Of a DNA stretch of 64,000 bases, positions 26,106-35,772 are shown piece by piece (position 1 is the stretch's first letter; each line of letters opens with the position of its first letter). The DNA is from Limimaricola hongkongensis DSM 17492. GTDB taxonomy: Bacteria; Pseudomonadota; Alphaproteobacteria; Rhodobacterales; Rhodobacteraceae. The notes under the pieces are model-generated. The model was not told the origin of the DNA, searched no databases, and saw nothing but the letters and a program-made list of their open reading frames with translations. The stretch lies in contig NZ_KK088653.1 of the NCBI RefSeq assembly GCF_000600975.2, positions 744,501 to 808,500 on the forward strand, in the 5' to 3' direction. A program made the translations under genes and the position numbers.

Positions 26106-27782
26106 ATGCTGCGCGCGCTCGACATCCGGGACATGCTGATCATCGACAGGCTGGAGTTGGACTTCCAGCCCGGTCTCAACGTGCTGACCGGCGAAACCGG
26201 GGCGGGCAAGTCGATCCTGCTCGATTCGCTGGGCTTCGTGCTGGGCTGGCGCGGCCGGGCCGAGCTGGTGCGCGCGGGCGCGCGCCAGGGCGAGGTGACG
26301 GCGGTGTTCGAGCTGGCGCCGGATCATCCGGCCCGCCGGGTGCTGGCCGAGGCCGGGATCGAGGCGGAGGCCGAGCTGATCCTGCGCCGCGTCAACACCG
26401 AAAGCGGACGCAAGACAGCTTGGGTCAACGATCGCCGCGTCTCGGGTGAGGTGCTGCGCGCGCTGTCCGACGAGCTTCTCGAGCTGCATGGCCAGCATGA
26501 CGATCGCGGCCTGCTCGATCCGCGCGGTCACCGGCTGATGCTCGACGAGTTCGCGCAGGCGGGCCCGGCCATCGCCCGGACCCGCGCCGCGTGGGCCGCG
26601 CGCCGCGAGGCGCGCAAGGCGCTTGGCGTGGCGCAGGAGCAGATCGCGGCGCTTCGGGCGGAGGAGGACTACCTGCGCCATGCGGTGGCCGAGCTCGACG
26701 GGCTCGACCCGCAGCCCGGCGAGGAGGCCGAGCTCGACGCGACCCGGCGCCGGATGCAGGGCGCCGAGCGGGTGCGCGGCGACATCGCGCGGGCGCATCA
26801 GGTGATCTCGGGGGGAGGGGGCCGAGGGGCTCGTCGCCGATGCCATGCGCTGGCTCGACGGCGCGGTCGAGGCGGCGGAAGGCCGGCTCGATCCGGTGAT
26901 GGAGGCGCTGACCCGCGCGCTCGACGCGCTGGGCGAAGCCGAAGGCGGTGTGCGCGATGCGCTCGACGCCATGGAGGTCGACCCCCGTGCGCTCGAAGCG
27001 GCGGAAGAGCGGCTCTTTGCCCTGCGCGGTCTCGCGCGCAAGCACGACGTGATGGTCGACGAGCTGGCCGAGTTCGCCGATCGGCTGCGGCTTCGGCTGC
27101 GGGCGCTCGATGCCTCAGAGGGCGACATGGCCGATCTCGAGGCGGCGGTGCGGCAGGCGGATGCCGCCTATGACGCGGCGGCCGAAACGCTGAGCGCGCT
27201 GCGCGCCGAGGCGGGAGGGGCGGCTCTCGACCGCGATGGCCGCCGAGCTGGCGCCGCTCAAGCTCGACCGCGCAGTGTTCGAGGTGGCGCTCGCCCCCGC
27301 CGATCCCGGCCCCGAGGGGCGCGACGAGGTCATGCTTTCGCGTGGCCACCAACCCCGGCGCGCCCTCGGGGCCGCTGTCGCGGATCGCCTCGGGGGGCGA
27401 GCTGTCGCGCTTTCTGCTCGCGCTCAAGGTCTGCCTGACCGGCGACAATGCCGGCAAGACGCTGATCTTCGACGAGATCGACCGCGGCCTCGGCGGCGCC
27501 ACGGCGAACGCGGTGGGGCGGCGCCTGTCGCGCCTCGCCTCGGGCGCGCAGGTGCTCGTGGTGACCCATTCGCCGCAGGTCGCGGCACTCGGGGCGCATC
27601 ACTGGCGGGTCGAGAAATCGGTGAGCGCCGGGCCTTCGGGCGAGGTCACGACCTCGCGCGTGGTGCCGCTCGGGGCGTCCGACCGGATCGACGAGATCGC
27701 GCGCATGCTGGCGGGTGACACCGTCACAGAGGCCGCGCGCGGCGCGGCGCGCGTGCTGCTCGAGGGTGCCGACGCGGCCTGA
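26106..27782 (+). pseudogene. recN: DNA repair protein RecN, three single-base frameshifts
   Basis: Joined across frames this is a complete RecN of about 557 residues. It has an N-terminal SMC-like ATPase half (Walker A GETGAGKS at 29-36), an ELHGQHDDRGLLD block, a coiled-coil middle, and a C-terminal half with RIASGGELSRFLLALK (ABC signature), IFDEIDRGLGG (Walker B) and VVTHSPQVAALG. Frames change at 26810-26815 (six G where five fit), around 27213-27220 (one extra G) and around 27334-27339 (one extra base before TTTCGCGTGGCC). All three are +1 and otherwise the protein is well conserved. Sequencing error is therefore as likely as recent inactivation. RecN acts early in recombinational double-strand-break repair. 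Confidence 0.88.
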
Positions 27783-28013
27783 GACAGCGCGGCGTCGGTC
27801 GAACCCGCAAAAGAAAAGGGCGATGCGAGACCCTGGAACTTCCAAGGCAACGCACCGCCGCAGTTCGGCATTGCCCGGCCGGTCGGGTCGTCAAATGTAT
27901 CATGCCTCCGGCGGCCACTCACCTCCGCCATCGGCCCAAGATCCATACCGCGTCGTGATGCGGTGAATATCTCTGGACAATAACTCACACTACCGCAACG
28001 GGCATTGTCACGT

Positions 28014-28033
28014 CATACCTCATTTGAGGTATG
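28014..28033. promoter_or_regulatory. Perfect 20-base palindrome with 2-base spacer
   Basis: CATACCTCA-TT-TGAGGTATG is a perfect 9-base inverted repeat in the 270-base region between recN and the LuxR-type gene, 20 bases past the latter's stop. No T-run follows on either strand, so it resembles a protein-binding site or an mRNA end hairpin rather than an intrinsic terminator. Confidence 0.5.
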
Positions 28034-28052
28034 CGGTCACGGCAAAGTGCAA

Positions 28053-29756
28053 TCATGCGTATAGGTCGAGAAAGTCCAGCGCATCCCGCCACTTGTCGTA
28101 AAACAGCAGCTGCCCGGCATCGGGATAACGGCGCAGCTTGATCCATGGATGATCGCGCTGATGCTCGTCGAGGGTTGCGGGCGGCATCTGTGGATCCTGC
28201 GTCCCGGAGAGAAAATGCGCCGGGATGCTGCGCAGCGCCGCGAGCGAGGGCCGCCAATCCATCACCGACCGGCGGGTCAGTTCCTGCGACAGCCCCGCCG
28301 TCGTGCTGGCCTGCCGGGCCAGCAACAGCCCCCTGATCTCCGGGTCTTCGAGCAGCGCGAGATCCGCCGGGCTGTCGGCATAGACCTCGCGCAAGAGCCG
28401 CGCACCGTCGCTGCCGTTCAGCCGCGCCATCCCCGCCTCGATCAGAACCGGCAGCAATTGCGGCGTGTAGCGCGCCGCGCCGAGCATGGCGCGGTGCCAT
28501 TTGTGCATCCGCTCGATCTGCTCGGGCCGGGTGACCGGCAGCGTCCCGGCGCAGGCGACCAGCGCGCTGACCCGGCGCGGATGCGCCCGGTGCAGTCCCA
28601 TGGCGACGAGGCTCTCTCCCCCGAGGCTGAGCACCGGCACCGGGTCGCGCACGAGATGATCGAGCAGCGCCGCGACATCGTGGATGAACTGGCGCACCGG
28701 GTCGGCATAGGGCGGCGGCGGCGCCGTGCCGCCCTGACCGGGCCGAAGCGGCACGATGACGCACAGGCCCTTGTGGCTTGCCGCCGCCTCGACCGCGGCG
28801 GGCCAGCGGGCCGGGCCGTAGAGCGGCGGCAGGAACAGGCAGGGGCGGCCCGTCGGGGCGCCGAGCAGGTGATAATCGAGCCGCCGCCCGTCGGGCAGCC
28901 GCATCCGCCGCAGAACGACGTCAGGCGCGGGCGGCGCGGGGGCGGGCGTCGCCGGGTCCGCCGGGACCATGTCGAACATCGACAGCACGAGCCGGACAAG
29001 CTCGGGCTGGCTGCGGGTGTCGGTCTTGCCCATGATCGATTTGAGCTGCGCGCGCACCGTGTCGAGGCTGCGTCCGCGGCTGCTGGCGATCGCCGGCAAG
29101 GCCGCGCCGCGCGCCAGCTCGCGCAGCACCCCGATCTCCGCCGGCGTCAGCCCGAACGCCGCGCGCAGCATCTCCGGCAGGGCGACGGGCCAACCTGTTT
29201 CGGACGTGATCACCACGATCTGCGGCGCCGGGCCGCCGGACAAAAGCCGCAGCGACAGCAAAAGCGCCCGCGTCCCGTCGCGTGTCCTGCCGTGCAGCGT
29301 GACGGTCGGGGCCGTGCCGGCGTCGAACATGGCCCGCGCCCGCGCCACGAGGGCCGCGCTCTCCGCCGGGCCAAAGCGCAGCCGCTCTAGGCCGTCCCCC
29401 GGCGTCAGCCCCAGGCTGCGGGTGGCGGCAGCGTTGACAGCCGTCACGATGAGGTCCGGCCCGATCACGAAGGCGGCGGCGCGCTCGATTCCGGCCAACG
29501 CGGCGGGCGCGACCGGTCGGGCCGCGCCGTCGAGCAGCCGCCTGAGCCGCACCACGTGCCGGTCGAAGGGGTGCAGCCCCCGCCTGTCGCCGGCGTGCAC
29601 CGCGCGGCGCAGCGGCGCCATCACCGGCTCCCACCGATCGATCAGCGCACCGAGCCGGTCCGGCTCCACCGCCGCGTCATACAGCAGGTCGATCAGCGCC
29701 TCGACCTCGGCCGGTGGCGGCGCGGCGGTCGGGACATGTCGCACGTGATCGGCCAT
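28053..29756 (-). CDS. LuxR-type HTH regulator fused to an alpha/beta-hydrolase-fold domain
   Basis: The 567-residue protein has three parts. Residues about 85-190 look like a PAS-type sensor region (IERAAAFVIGPDLIVTAVNA). Residues 203-260 form a LuxR/FixJ helix-turn-helix (LTPAEIGVLRELARG, then LDTVRAQLKSIMGKT). Residues about 280-567 form an alpha/beta-hydrolase fold. In the hydrolase part a nucleophile-elbow serine (LGGES, Ser382) and an acid (GTQDP, Asp521) are present. The catalytic histidine position in the usual GAGH-LL motif reads DAGQLLFYD (Gln549), so it may be a ligand sensor rather than an enzyme. The ATG at 29756 is chosen for GGAGG seven bases upstream. It is divergent from the ClC gene. 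Confidence 0.82.
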   Translation of the reverse strand: MADHVRHVPTAAPPPAEVEALIDLLYDAAVEPDRLGALIDRWEPVMAPLRRAVHAGDRRGLHPFDRHVVRLRRLLDGAARPVAPAALAGIERAAAFVIGPDLIVTAVNAAATRSLGLTPGDGLERLRFGPAESAALVARARAMFDAGTAPTVTLHGRTRDGTRALLLSLRLLSGGPAPQIVVITSETGWPVALPEMLRAAFGLTPAEIGVLRELARGAALPAIASSRGRSLDTVRAQLKSIMGKTDTRSQPELVRLVLSMFDMVPADPATPAPAPPAPDVVLRRMRLPDGRRLDYHLLGAPTGRPCLFLPPLYGPARWPAAVEAAASHKGLCVIVPLRPGQGGTAPPPPYADPVRQFIHDVAALLDHLVRDPVPVLSLGGESLVAMGLHRAHPRRVSALVACAGTLPVTRPEQIERMHKWHRAMLGAARYTPQLLPVLIEAGMARLNGSDGARLLREVYADSPADLALLEDPEIRGLLLARQASTTAGLSQELTRRSVMDWRPSLAALRSIPAHFLSGTQDPQMPPATLDEHQRDHPWIKLRRYPDAGQLLFYDKWRDALDFLDLYA

Positions 29757-29899
29757 GCCGTGCCTCCGCCCTTGGTCTCGCCTCGATTGTACCCGCCCGC
29801 GTCCCGCATGGCGAGGCACCGCGCCCGTCCGCATGGCTTCAACCGGGCAGGATTCTTCCCTAGAACGAATGCAGGCGGGGATGGAGCACGACAGGAGCG

Positions 29900-31592
29900 A
29901 TGAGCGGCACCGAACAGCAGCAGGCCAAGACCCCCTGGCATGGCCGGGTCCGGGCCGCGTGGCGCGAAGGTTGGGCCCTGATCCGCAGCCATGGGCCGAG
30001 CCAGGTCCAGTTCTGGTTCATCGCGCTGGCGCTGGGCAGCGCGGCGGGGATCGCGGCGATCGGCTTTCGTGCCGGGATCGAGCTGTTGCAGGCCATGCTC
30101 TATGGCACCGACGACGTGGCGATGCTGCACAGCTTCGCGGCCTCGCTGCCGTGGTACTGGCTGCTGGGCCTGCCGGTGGCGGGCGGGCTCGTGGTCGGGC
30201 TGCTGCTCGACCGGTTCACCGAGGATGCGCGCGTGCGCTCCGTGGCCGAGGTGATCGAGGGCGCGGCGCTGCGCGAGGGCCGGGTGGAGCGCAAGCGCGG
30301 GCTGGTCTCGGCGCTGGCCTCGATGATCACCCTGTCGACCGGCGGCTCCACGGGGCGCGAGGGGCCGGTGGTGCATCTCGCCTCGGTCTTCGCCACCTAT
30401 GTGTCGAGCTGGATTCGCGCCGACGGCATCACCGGTCGCGATCTTCTGGGCTGCGCCGTCGCCGCCGCCGTGTCGGCCAGCTTCAACGCGCCGATCGCGG
30501 GCGCGCTCTTCGCGCTGGAGGTGGTGCTGCGGCATTTCGCGGTGCATGCGTTTGCCCCCATCGCCATCGCCAGCGTGGCGGGCACGGTGCTGGGCCGGCT
30601 GGTCTGGGGCGACGTGACCGAGTTCACCCTGCCCGACAAGAACGCCCTGGCTTTCTATGTCGAGCTGCCCGCCTTCGTGCTGCTGGGCCTTTTGTGCGGT
30701 GTCGTGGCGGTGGTGCTGATGCGCGCGATCTTCTGGACCGACGACCTGGCCAATCGGATGCAGGCGCGGTTCGGTGGGCCGCGCTGGCTCAGGCCCACCG
30801 CCACGGGGCTGATCCTCGGCGTGATCGCAATCTTCTTTCCGCACATCATCGGCGTGGGATACGAGACCACCTCGGCGGCGCTTCAGGGCAGCCTCGCCTT
30901 CGATCTCGCGGTGATCTTCGTGGTGGTCAAGGTGGCGGCGGTGGCGATCACCATGGCGGGCCGGATGGGCGGCGGCGTCTTTTCGCCCTCGCTGATGGTC
31001 GGCGCTCTGACCGGACTCGCCTTCGGCACGGTCGCCACCGGCATCGCGCCGGAGTTTTCGGGCGAGGGCACGCTTTATGCGCTGGCGGGCATGGGGGCGG
31101 TGGCGGCCGCCGTGCTGGGCGCGCCGATCTCGACCACGCTGATCGTGTTCGAGCTGACCGGGGACTGGCAGACCGGGCTCGCGGTGATGGTGGCGGTCTC
31201 GCTCGCCTCGGCGGTGGCGTCGCGGCTGGTACAGCGGTCCTTCTTTTTGACGCAGCTGGCCCGGCGCGGCGTGCATCTCGCCGCCGGGCCGCAGGCCTGG
31301 CTGTCGGGCACGATCCGGGTCGAGACGGTGATGCGCGCGATCGGCGCGCCGCGCGCGGCCCCCCGAAGAGGCGCTTCGGCAGATGATGAAGGAGGGGGTG
31401 TTCCTGCAGTCGGGCGCGACGCTGGAAGAGGCGATGCCACTTTTCGAGGCGACGGGATCGAGCTTCATCCCGGTGGTGCGCTTTGGCCGCGACGATGCGG
31501 GGCCGGAGCTGTGGGGAGCGCTGTTCCAGGTGGACAGCCTGCGCGCGCTCAATCGTGCGCTGACGCGGATGGCGGCCGAGGAGCATTCCTAG
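29900..31592 (+). pseudogene. ClC-family chloride channel/antiporter, single-base frameshift
   Basis: A polytopic membrane protein of about 563 residues once the frame is corrected. ClC signatures are GSTGREGPVVH (about residue 153, with the gating glutamate), the GVFSPSLMVGA selectivity block (about residue 357) and GAPISTTLIVFELTG (about residue 410). A cytoplasmic C-terminal tail of CBS type ends VDSLRALNRALTRM. The frame breaks in a run of six C at 31359-31364: with five, PRAAPEEALRQMMKEG reads through into the correct C-terminus. Only the tail would be lost if the shift is real. Confidence 0.87.
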
Positions 31593-31609
31593 GCCGCCAT
31601 GAGAGGCGG

Positions 31610-31951
31610 TCAGACCTGTTCGACCGCGACCTTGTTCTTGTAGAAGGCGAGACAGCCCTTGATCTGCTCCATGCCTTCCTTGGGGTCTTCGTAGGACCAG
31701 ACCGCGTCCTCGATCGCGCCGCTCTTGGCGATGATGTGGTAGTAGTGCGCATCGCCCTTCCAAGGGCAGTGCGAGCGGGTCTTGGACGCATCGAGAAAGG
31801 CCATCGCGATGTCCTCGCGCGGGAAGTAGATCACCGGGGGGTAATCGCCCTCGACCAGCTCCAGCGCGCGGCTGCTCTCGCCCAGGACCGCTCCGCCGGC
31901 GCGCACCACCCAGGTGCCCTCGGCGGGGCGGATCGTGATGTGATCGCTCAT
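31610..31951 (-). CDS. DUF427 domain protein
   Basis: A 113-residue single-domain protein. Family blocks are YFPREDIAMAFL and the CPWKGDAHYYHI motif, followed by DAVWSYEDP. The family is widespread, small and cytosolic, and its biochemical activity is not established. It ends 17 bases from the convergent ClC gene and begins 32 bases after the stop of the aminopeptidase P gene, so it is probably the last gene of that minus-strand operon. Confidence 0.88.
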   Translation of the reverse strand: MSDHITIRPAEGTWVVRAGGAVLGESSRALELVEGDYPPVIYFPREDIAMAFLDASKTRSHCPWKGDAHYYHIIAKSGAIEDAVWSYEDPKEGMEQIKGCLAFYKNKVAVEQV

Positions 31952-31983
31952 TCAGTTCTGCTCCCTGTGAGTGGACCCCACCA

Positions 31984-33801
31984 TCAAAGCGGCGCGCAGG
32001 CGGCCTTCAGCCAATCTCGCGCCGCACCGTCGAGATGCGGGGTAATCGTGTCGAGTGTAGTCGCGTGATAGGCATCGATCCAGTCCCGCTCGACCGCGGA
32101 GAGCATTGACGCGACGATCAGTCGCCGCTCCAGCGGCACGTAGGTCAGGGTTTCGAAATCATACATCTCGCGGTCGTCGGCGCCGGGCAGGGCCGGGGCC
32201 TCGCGGGTGACGATCAGGTTCTCGATCCGGATGCCGAAATGCCCCTCGCGGTAATAGCCCGGCTCGTTCGACAGGATCATGCCCGGCTCGATCCGTGTCT
32301 CGGAGCCCTTGGAGATCCGCTGCGGCCCTTCATGCACCGACAGGTAGGCGCCGACCCCGTGGCCGGTGCCATGGTCGTAATCGAGCCCGGCGGTCCAGAG
32401 CGGGAACCGCGCCAGCGCGTCGAGATCGCGCCCCGCCAGCCCCTTCGGGAAACGCGCGCGGCTCAGCGCGATCATCCCCTGCAGCACGCGGGTGTAGCAT
32501 TCGGCGGCGTCTTCGGGCGGCGTGCCGATGGCGATGGTGCGGGTGATGTCGGTGGTACCGTCGAGATACTGTCCGCCCGAATCGACGAGCAGCAGCTCAC
32601 CGGGGCGCACCGCGCGGTCGGTGTTCTCGGTGACGCGGTAATGGGTGATCGCGCCATGCTCGCCCGCGCCGGCGATGGTCTCGAAACTGATGCCGCGCAG
32701 CTCGCCGGTCTCGCGGCGGAACCCTTCGAGCGCGGTGACGACGCCGATCTCGGTCAGGCCGTGGCCGGGATCCCCGGCCAGCATCTCGGCCTCTTCGTCG
32801 AGCCAGTGCAGAAAGCGGCAGACGGCGGTGGCATCGCGCAGATGCGCGGCCCGCGCGCCCGCGATCTCGGCGTCGTTCTTGCGCGCCTTGGGCAGGATGC
32901 AGGGGTCTTCGGCCTCGGCGATCCGGATGTCCCAGTCGCGCAGCGTCGTCTCGACGATCGAGGGGGCGGATTTGGGATCGATCCGCACCGGCCCCGACAG
33001 CTGGCCCAGCGCGCCGAGAAAGGCGTCGATCTCGAGCAGGTCGACATCCGCGCCGAGGTGATCACGCAGATCATCGGCCTTGCCCTTCGGACAGAACAGC
33101 TCGCAGCGCCCGGTGTCGTCGATGATCGCGAAGCTCAGCGGCACCGGGGTCGAGGGCACGTCGTCGCCACGGATGTTGAGCAGCCACGCGATGGAATCGG
33201 GCAGGGTGAGGACGGCGCAGCGCTGGCCCGCCTCGCGCAGCAGCGCCGCGATCTCGGCCCGCTTCTCGGCATGGGTCCGGCCCGCATAGGTCTCGGGCCA
33301 GACGATGAAGGGCGCGGGCGGCGGGGCGGGGCGGTCCTCCCAGATGGCGTCGACGAGATTGTCGCAGGGCTTCAGCCCGATGCCCTTGGGCTGAAGTTTT
33401 TCCTTCAGCTCGCGGATCTCTTCGGGCGTGTGCAGCCATGCGTCATAGCCCACCGTGCCGCCTTCGGGCAGCTCGGCGATCAGCCAGTCGGCCAGCTTGG
33501 TGCCGGGCCAGTCGACGGGGGTGAAGTCGGAGGCGACCTCGGACTTGATCTGGATCTTGTAGCGGCCGTCGATGAACACGCCCGCCTTGTGATCGAGGAT
33601 CGCGGCGAAGCCCGCCGAGCCGGTGAACCCGGTGAGCCAGGCCAGCCGCTCGTCGCGAGCACGCACGTTTTCGCCGCGCCACGTGTCGCCGCGCGGCACG
33701 ATCCAGCCATCGAGGCTCTCGGCCTTCATGATTTCGCGCAGCTTGGCGAGCCGGGGCGGCCCCTGTTCGGGGGAGGCGGTGGAGACGAAATTCTGGTACA
33801 T
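31984..33801 (-). CDS. Xaa-Pro aminopeptidase (M24 family, long form)
   Basis: The 605-residue aminopeptidase P-like metallopeptidase has two creatinase N-terminal domains and a pita-bread catalytic domain. Metal ligands are in LLVDSGGQYLDGTTDITRT (two Asp), GTGHGVGAYLSVHEGP (His), SNEPGYY (Glu) and IRIENLIV (Glu). The extra middle domain matches the eukaryote-like three-domain type. It removes N-terminal residues preceding proline. Its ATG overlaps the cobT stop by one base (TGATG), so the two are translationally coupled. A functional link to cobalt chelation is not evident. Confidence 0.92.
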   Translation of the reverse strand: MYQNFVSTASPEQGPPRLAKLREIMKAESLDGWIVPRGDTWRGENVRARDERLAWLTGFTGSAGFAAILDHKAGVFIDGRYKIQIKSEVASDFTPVDWPGTKLADWLIAELPEGGTVGYDAWLHTPEEIRELKEKLQPKGIGLKPCDNLVDAIWEDRPAPPPAPFIVWPETYAGRTHAEKRAEIAALLREAGQRCAVLTLPDSIAWLLNIRGDDVPSTPVPLSFAIIDDTGRCELFCPKGKADDLRDHLGADVDLLEIDAFLGALGQLSGPVRIDPKSAPSIVETTLRDWDIRIAEAEDPCILPKARKNDAEIAGARAAHLRDATAVCRFLHWLDEEAEMLAGDPGHGLTEIGVVTALEGFRRETGELRGISFETIAGAGEHGAITHYRVTENTDRAVRPGELLLVDSGGQYLDGTTDITRTIAIGTPPEDAAECYTRVLQGMIALSRARFPKGLAGRDLDALARFPLWTAGLDYDHGTGHGVGAYLSVHEGPQRISKGSETRIEPGMILSNEPGYYREGHFGIRIENLIVTREAPALPGADDREMYDFETLTYVPLERRLIVASMLSAVERDWIDAYHATTLDTITPHLDGAARDWLKAACAPL

Positions 33802-35672
33802 CAGGCGACCCTGTTCATTCCGAGGACGCGGGCCCGCTTGCGCGGATCGGCGTCGAAAAGTGAGGCGAGCTGCTCGGTCATCGCGCCCGCCAGCTGATCC
33901 ACGTCGGTGATCGTCACCGCGCGGTCGTAATAGCGCGTCACGTCATGGCCGATGCCGATCGCGGCAAGCTCGACGGCGCGGCGCTTTTCGACCATGGCGA
34001 TCACGTCGCGCAGGTGTTTTTCGAGGTAGTTGGCCGGGTTCACCGACAGCGTGCTGTCATCGACCGGCGCACCGTCGGAAATCACCATCAGCACCTTGCG
34101 TGCTTCGCGCCGCGCCATGAGTCTGCGGTGCGCCCATTCGAGCGCCTCGCCGTCGATGTTCTCCTTCAGCAGGCCTTCCTTCATCATCAGCCCGAGATTG
34201 TCGCGGGTGCGCCGCCACGGCGCGTCGGCCCGCTTGTAGATGATGTGACGCAGGTCGTTGAGCCGTCCGGGCCCCGCCGGGCGACCGGCGGCGAGCCAAT
34301 CCTCGCGGCTCTGCCCGCCCTTCCACGCCCGCGTGGTAAAGCCGAGAATCTCGACCTTGACCGAGCAGCGCTCCAGCGTGCGGGCCAGCACGTCGGCGCA
34401 GATCGCGGCGATCGAGATCGGCCGCCCGCGCATCGAGCCGGAATTGTCCAGAAGCAGCGTCACGACCGTGTCGCGGAACTCGGTGTCCTTCTCGACCTTG
34501 AACGACAGCGGCGTGGTCGGGTTTGCCACCACGCGGGCGAGGCGGCCCGCATCGAGGATGCCTTCCTCGCGGTCGAACTCCCACGAGCGGTTCTGCTGCG
34601 CCTGCAGACGGCGCTGCAGCTTGTTGGCAAGGCGGCTGACCGCGCCCTTCAGGGGGTCGAGCTGCTGGTCGAGATAGGCGCGCAGCCGCTCCAGCTCGGC
34701 CGGGTCGGCCAGCTCCTCGGCCCCGATCTCCTCGTCATGCTTGGTGTCGAAGACGAGATAGTTCGGATCGGCATCCGAGGCGGCGGGCGGGGGCGGGTCT
34801 TGCGGCGCCTCGCCCTCGGGCATGTCCTGCTCCTCGGCGTCCTCGGCCTCGGCCTGCTCGTCCATCGAGACCTGCGCCTGGCTCTGGTCCTGTTGCTGGT
34901 CCTGGCTCTGCTCGGGCGAGCTGTCCTGCTCTTCGTCCTCCTGGTCGTCCTCGCCGGTCGAATCCGGCTCCTGGTCGTCCTCTTCCTCGGAGGCCTCGTC
35001 CTCCTGGTCGGGGTCTTCCATGTCCGGGTCGTCGCCGAGCTGGTCGCCATAGCCCAGATCGCGGATCAGTTCGCGCGCGAAGCGGGCAAAGCTCTTCTGG
35101 TCGTGCAGCGCCTGCGACAGCTCCTCGAGCCGTTCGCCGCCCATCTCCTCGATGAAGCCGCGCCACAGCTCGAGAACGTTGTCGGCCCCCTGCGGCAGGT
35201 CGCGCCCGGTGGCGAGGTGACGGATCAGGTAGCCCGCGGCGACGGAGAGCGGCGCGTCGGCCTTGTCGCGGATCTGGTCATACCCCTTGCGCCGGGCCTC
35301 GGCGCCGATCTTGGCGTCGATGTTGCTGGCGGTGCCGGGCATGTATTTCGCCCCCACCGCTTCAATGCGCGCGCCCTCCATCGCGTCGTAAAGATCGCGG
35401 GCGATCCCTGCCTGCGGCTGGTAGCGCGCGTTGACGCCCGCGTCGTGGTAGCGGTGCCGCAGCGCCAGCGCGTCGGCGGTGCCGCGCGCGAGCAGCACCT
35501 CTTCGCGGGTCATGCGGCGGCTGACCTGTGGCAGGCGCACATTGTCGTGGCTGAGACCCGGCGGATCGACCGAGAAGCTGACATTGAGCTCGCGGTCATC
35601 GGCCATGACGCGGGTGGCCTCGGTCAGGGCCTTCTTGAACGGGTCGGCGGGGTTGTCGGAGTTGGGGCTCAT
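33801..35672 (-). CDS. cobT: Cobaltochelatase subunit CobT
   Basis: CobT pairs with the AAA+ subunit CobS to drive ATP-dependent cobalt insertion into hydrogenobyrinic acid diamide by CobN in aerobic cobalamin synthesis. The 623-residue protein has an N-terminal helical domain, a long acidic low-complexity stretch (about residues 210-290, rich in D, E, Q and S), and a C-terminal von Willebrand A domain with the MIDAS motif DNSGS starting at residue 409. This is the aerobic chelatase CobT, not the nucleotide-loop phosphoribosyltransferase of the same name. It lies 100 bases downstream of cobS. No cobN is in the window. Confidence 0.94.
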   Translation of the reverse strand: MSPNSDNPADPFKKALTEATRVMADDRELNVSFSVDPPGLSHDNVRLPQVSRRMTREEVLLARGTADALALRHRYHDAGVNARYQPQAGIARDLYDAMEGARIEAVGAKYMPGTASNIDAKIGAEARRKGYDQIRDKADAPLSVAAGYLIRHLATGRDLPQGADNVLELWRGFIEEMGGERLEELSQALHDQKSFARFARELIRDLGYGDQLGDDPDMEDPDQEDEASEEEDDQEPDSTGEDDQEDEEQDSSPEQSQDQQQDQSQAQVSMDEQAEAEDAEEQDMPEGEAPQDPPPPAASDADPNYLVFDTKHDEEIGAEELADPAELERLRAYLDQQLDPLKGAVSRLANKLQRRLQAQQNRSWEFDREEGILDAGRLARVVANPTTPLSFKVEKDTEFRDTVVTLLLDNSGSMRGRPISIAAICADVLARTLERCSVKVEILGFTTRAWKGGQSREDWLAAGRPAGPGRLNDLRHIIYKRADAPWRRTRDNLGLMMKEGLLKENIDGEALEWAHRRLMARREARKVLMVISDGAPVDDSTLSVNPANYLEKHLRDVIAMVEKRRAVELAAIGIGHDVTRYYDRAVTITDVDQLAGAMTEQLASLFDADPRKRARVLGMNRVA

Positions 35673-35717
35673 AAGAAATGTATCCCACTGGCGGCAGGGG
35701 GCGGCAAGGGCATGCCG

Positions 35718-35753
35718 GAAAACGAAAGGCCCGGCTCTTTCGATCCGGGCCTT
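35718..35753 (-). terminator. Intrinsic terminator between cobS and cobT
   Basis: On the minus strand AAGGCCCGG and CCGGGCCTT form a perfect 9-bp stem around a 10-base loop, followed by TCGTTTTCC. It would attenuate transcription from cobS into cobT. Confidence 0.7.
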
Positions 35754-35772
35754 CGCGCGACGTCCAATGGGC

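Noticed and set aside
28014-28033. Intrinsic terminator for the LuxR-hydrolase gene
   Set aside because: The stem is only 9 bp with AT pairs and no T-run follows on the minus strand (the next bases are ACGTGACAAT).
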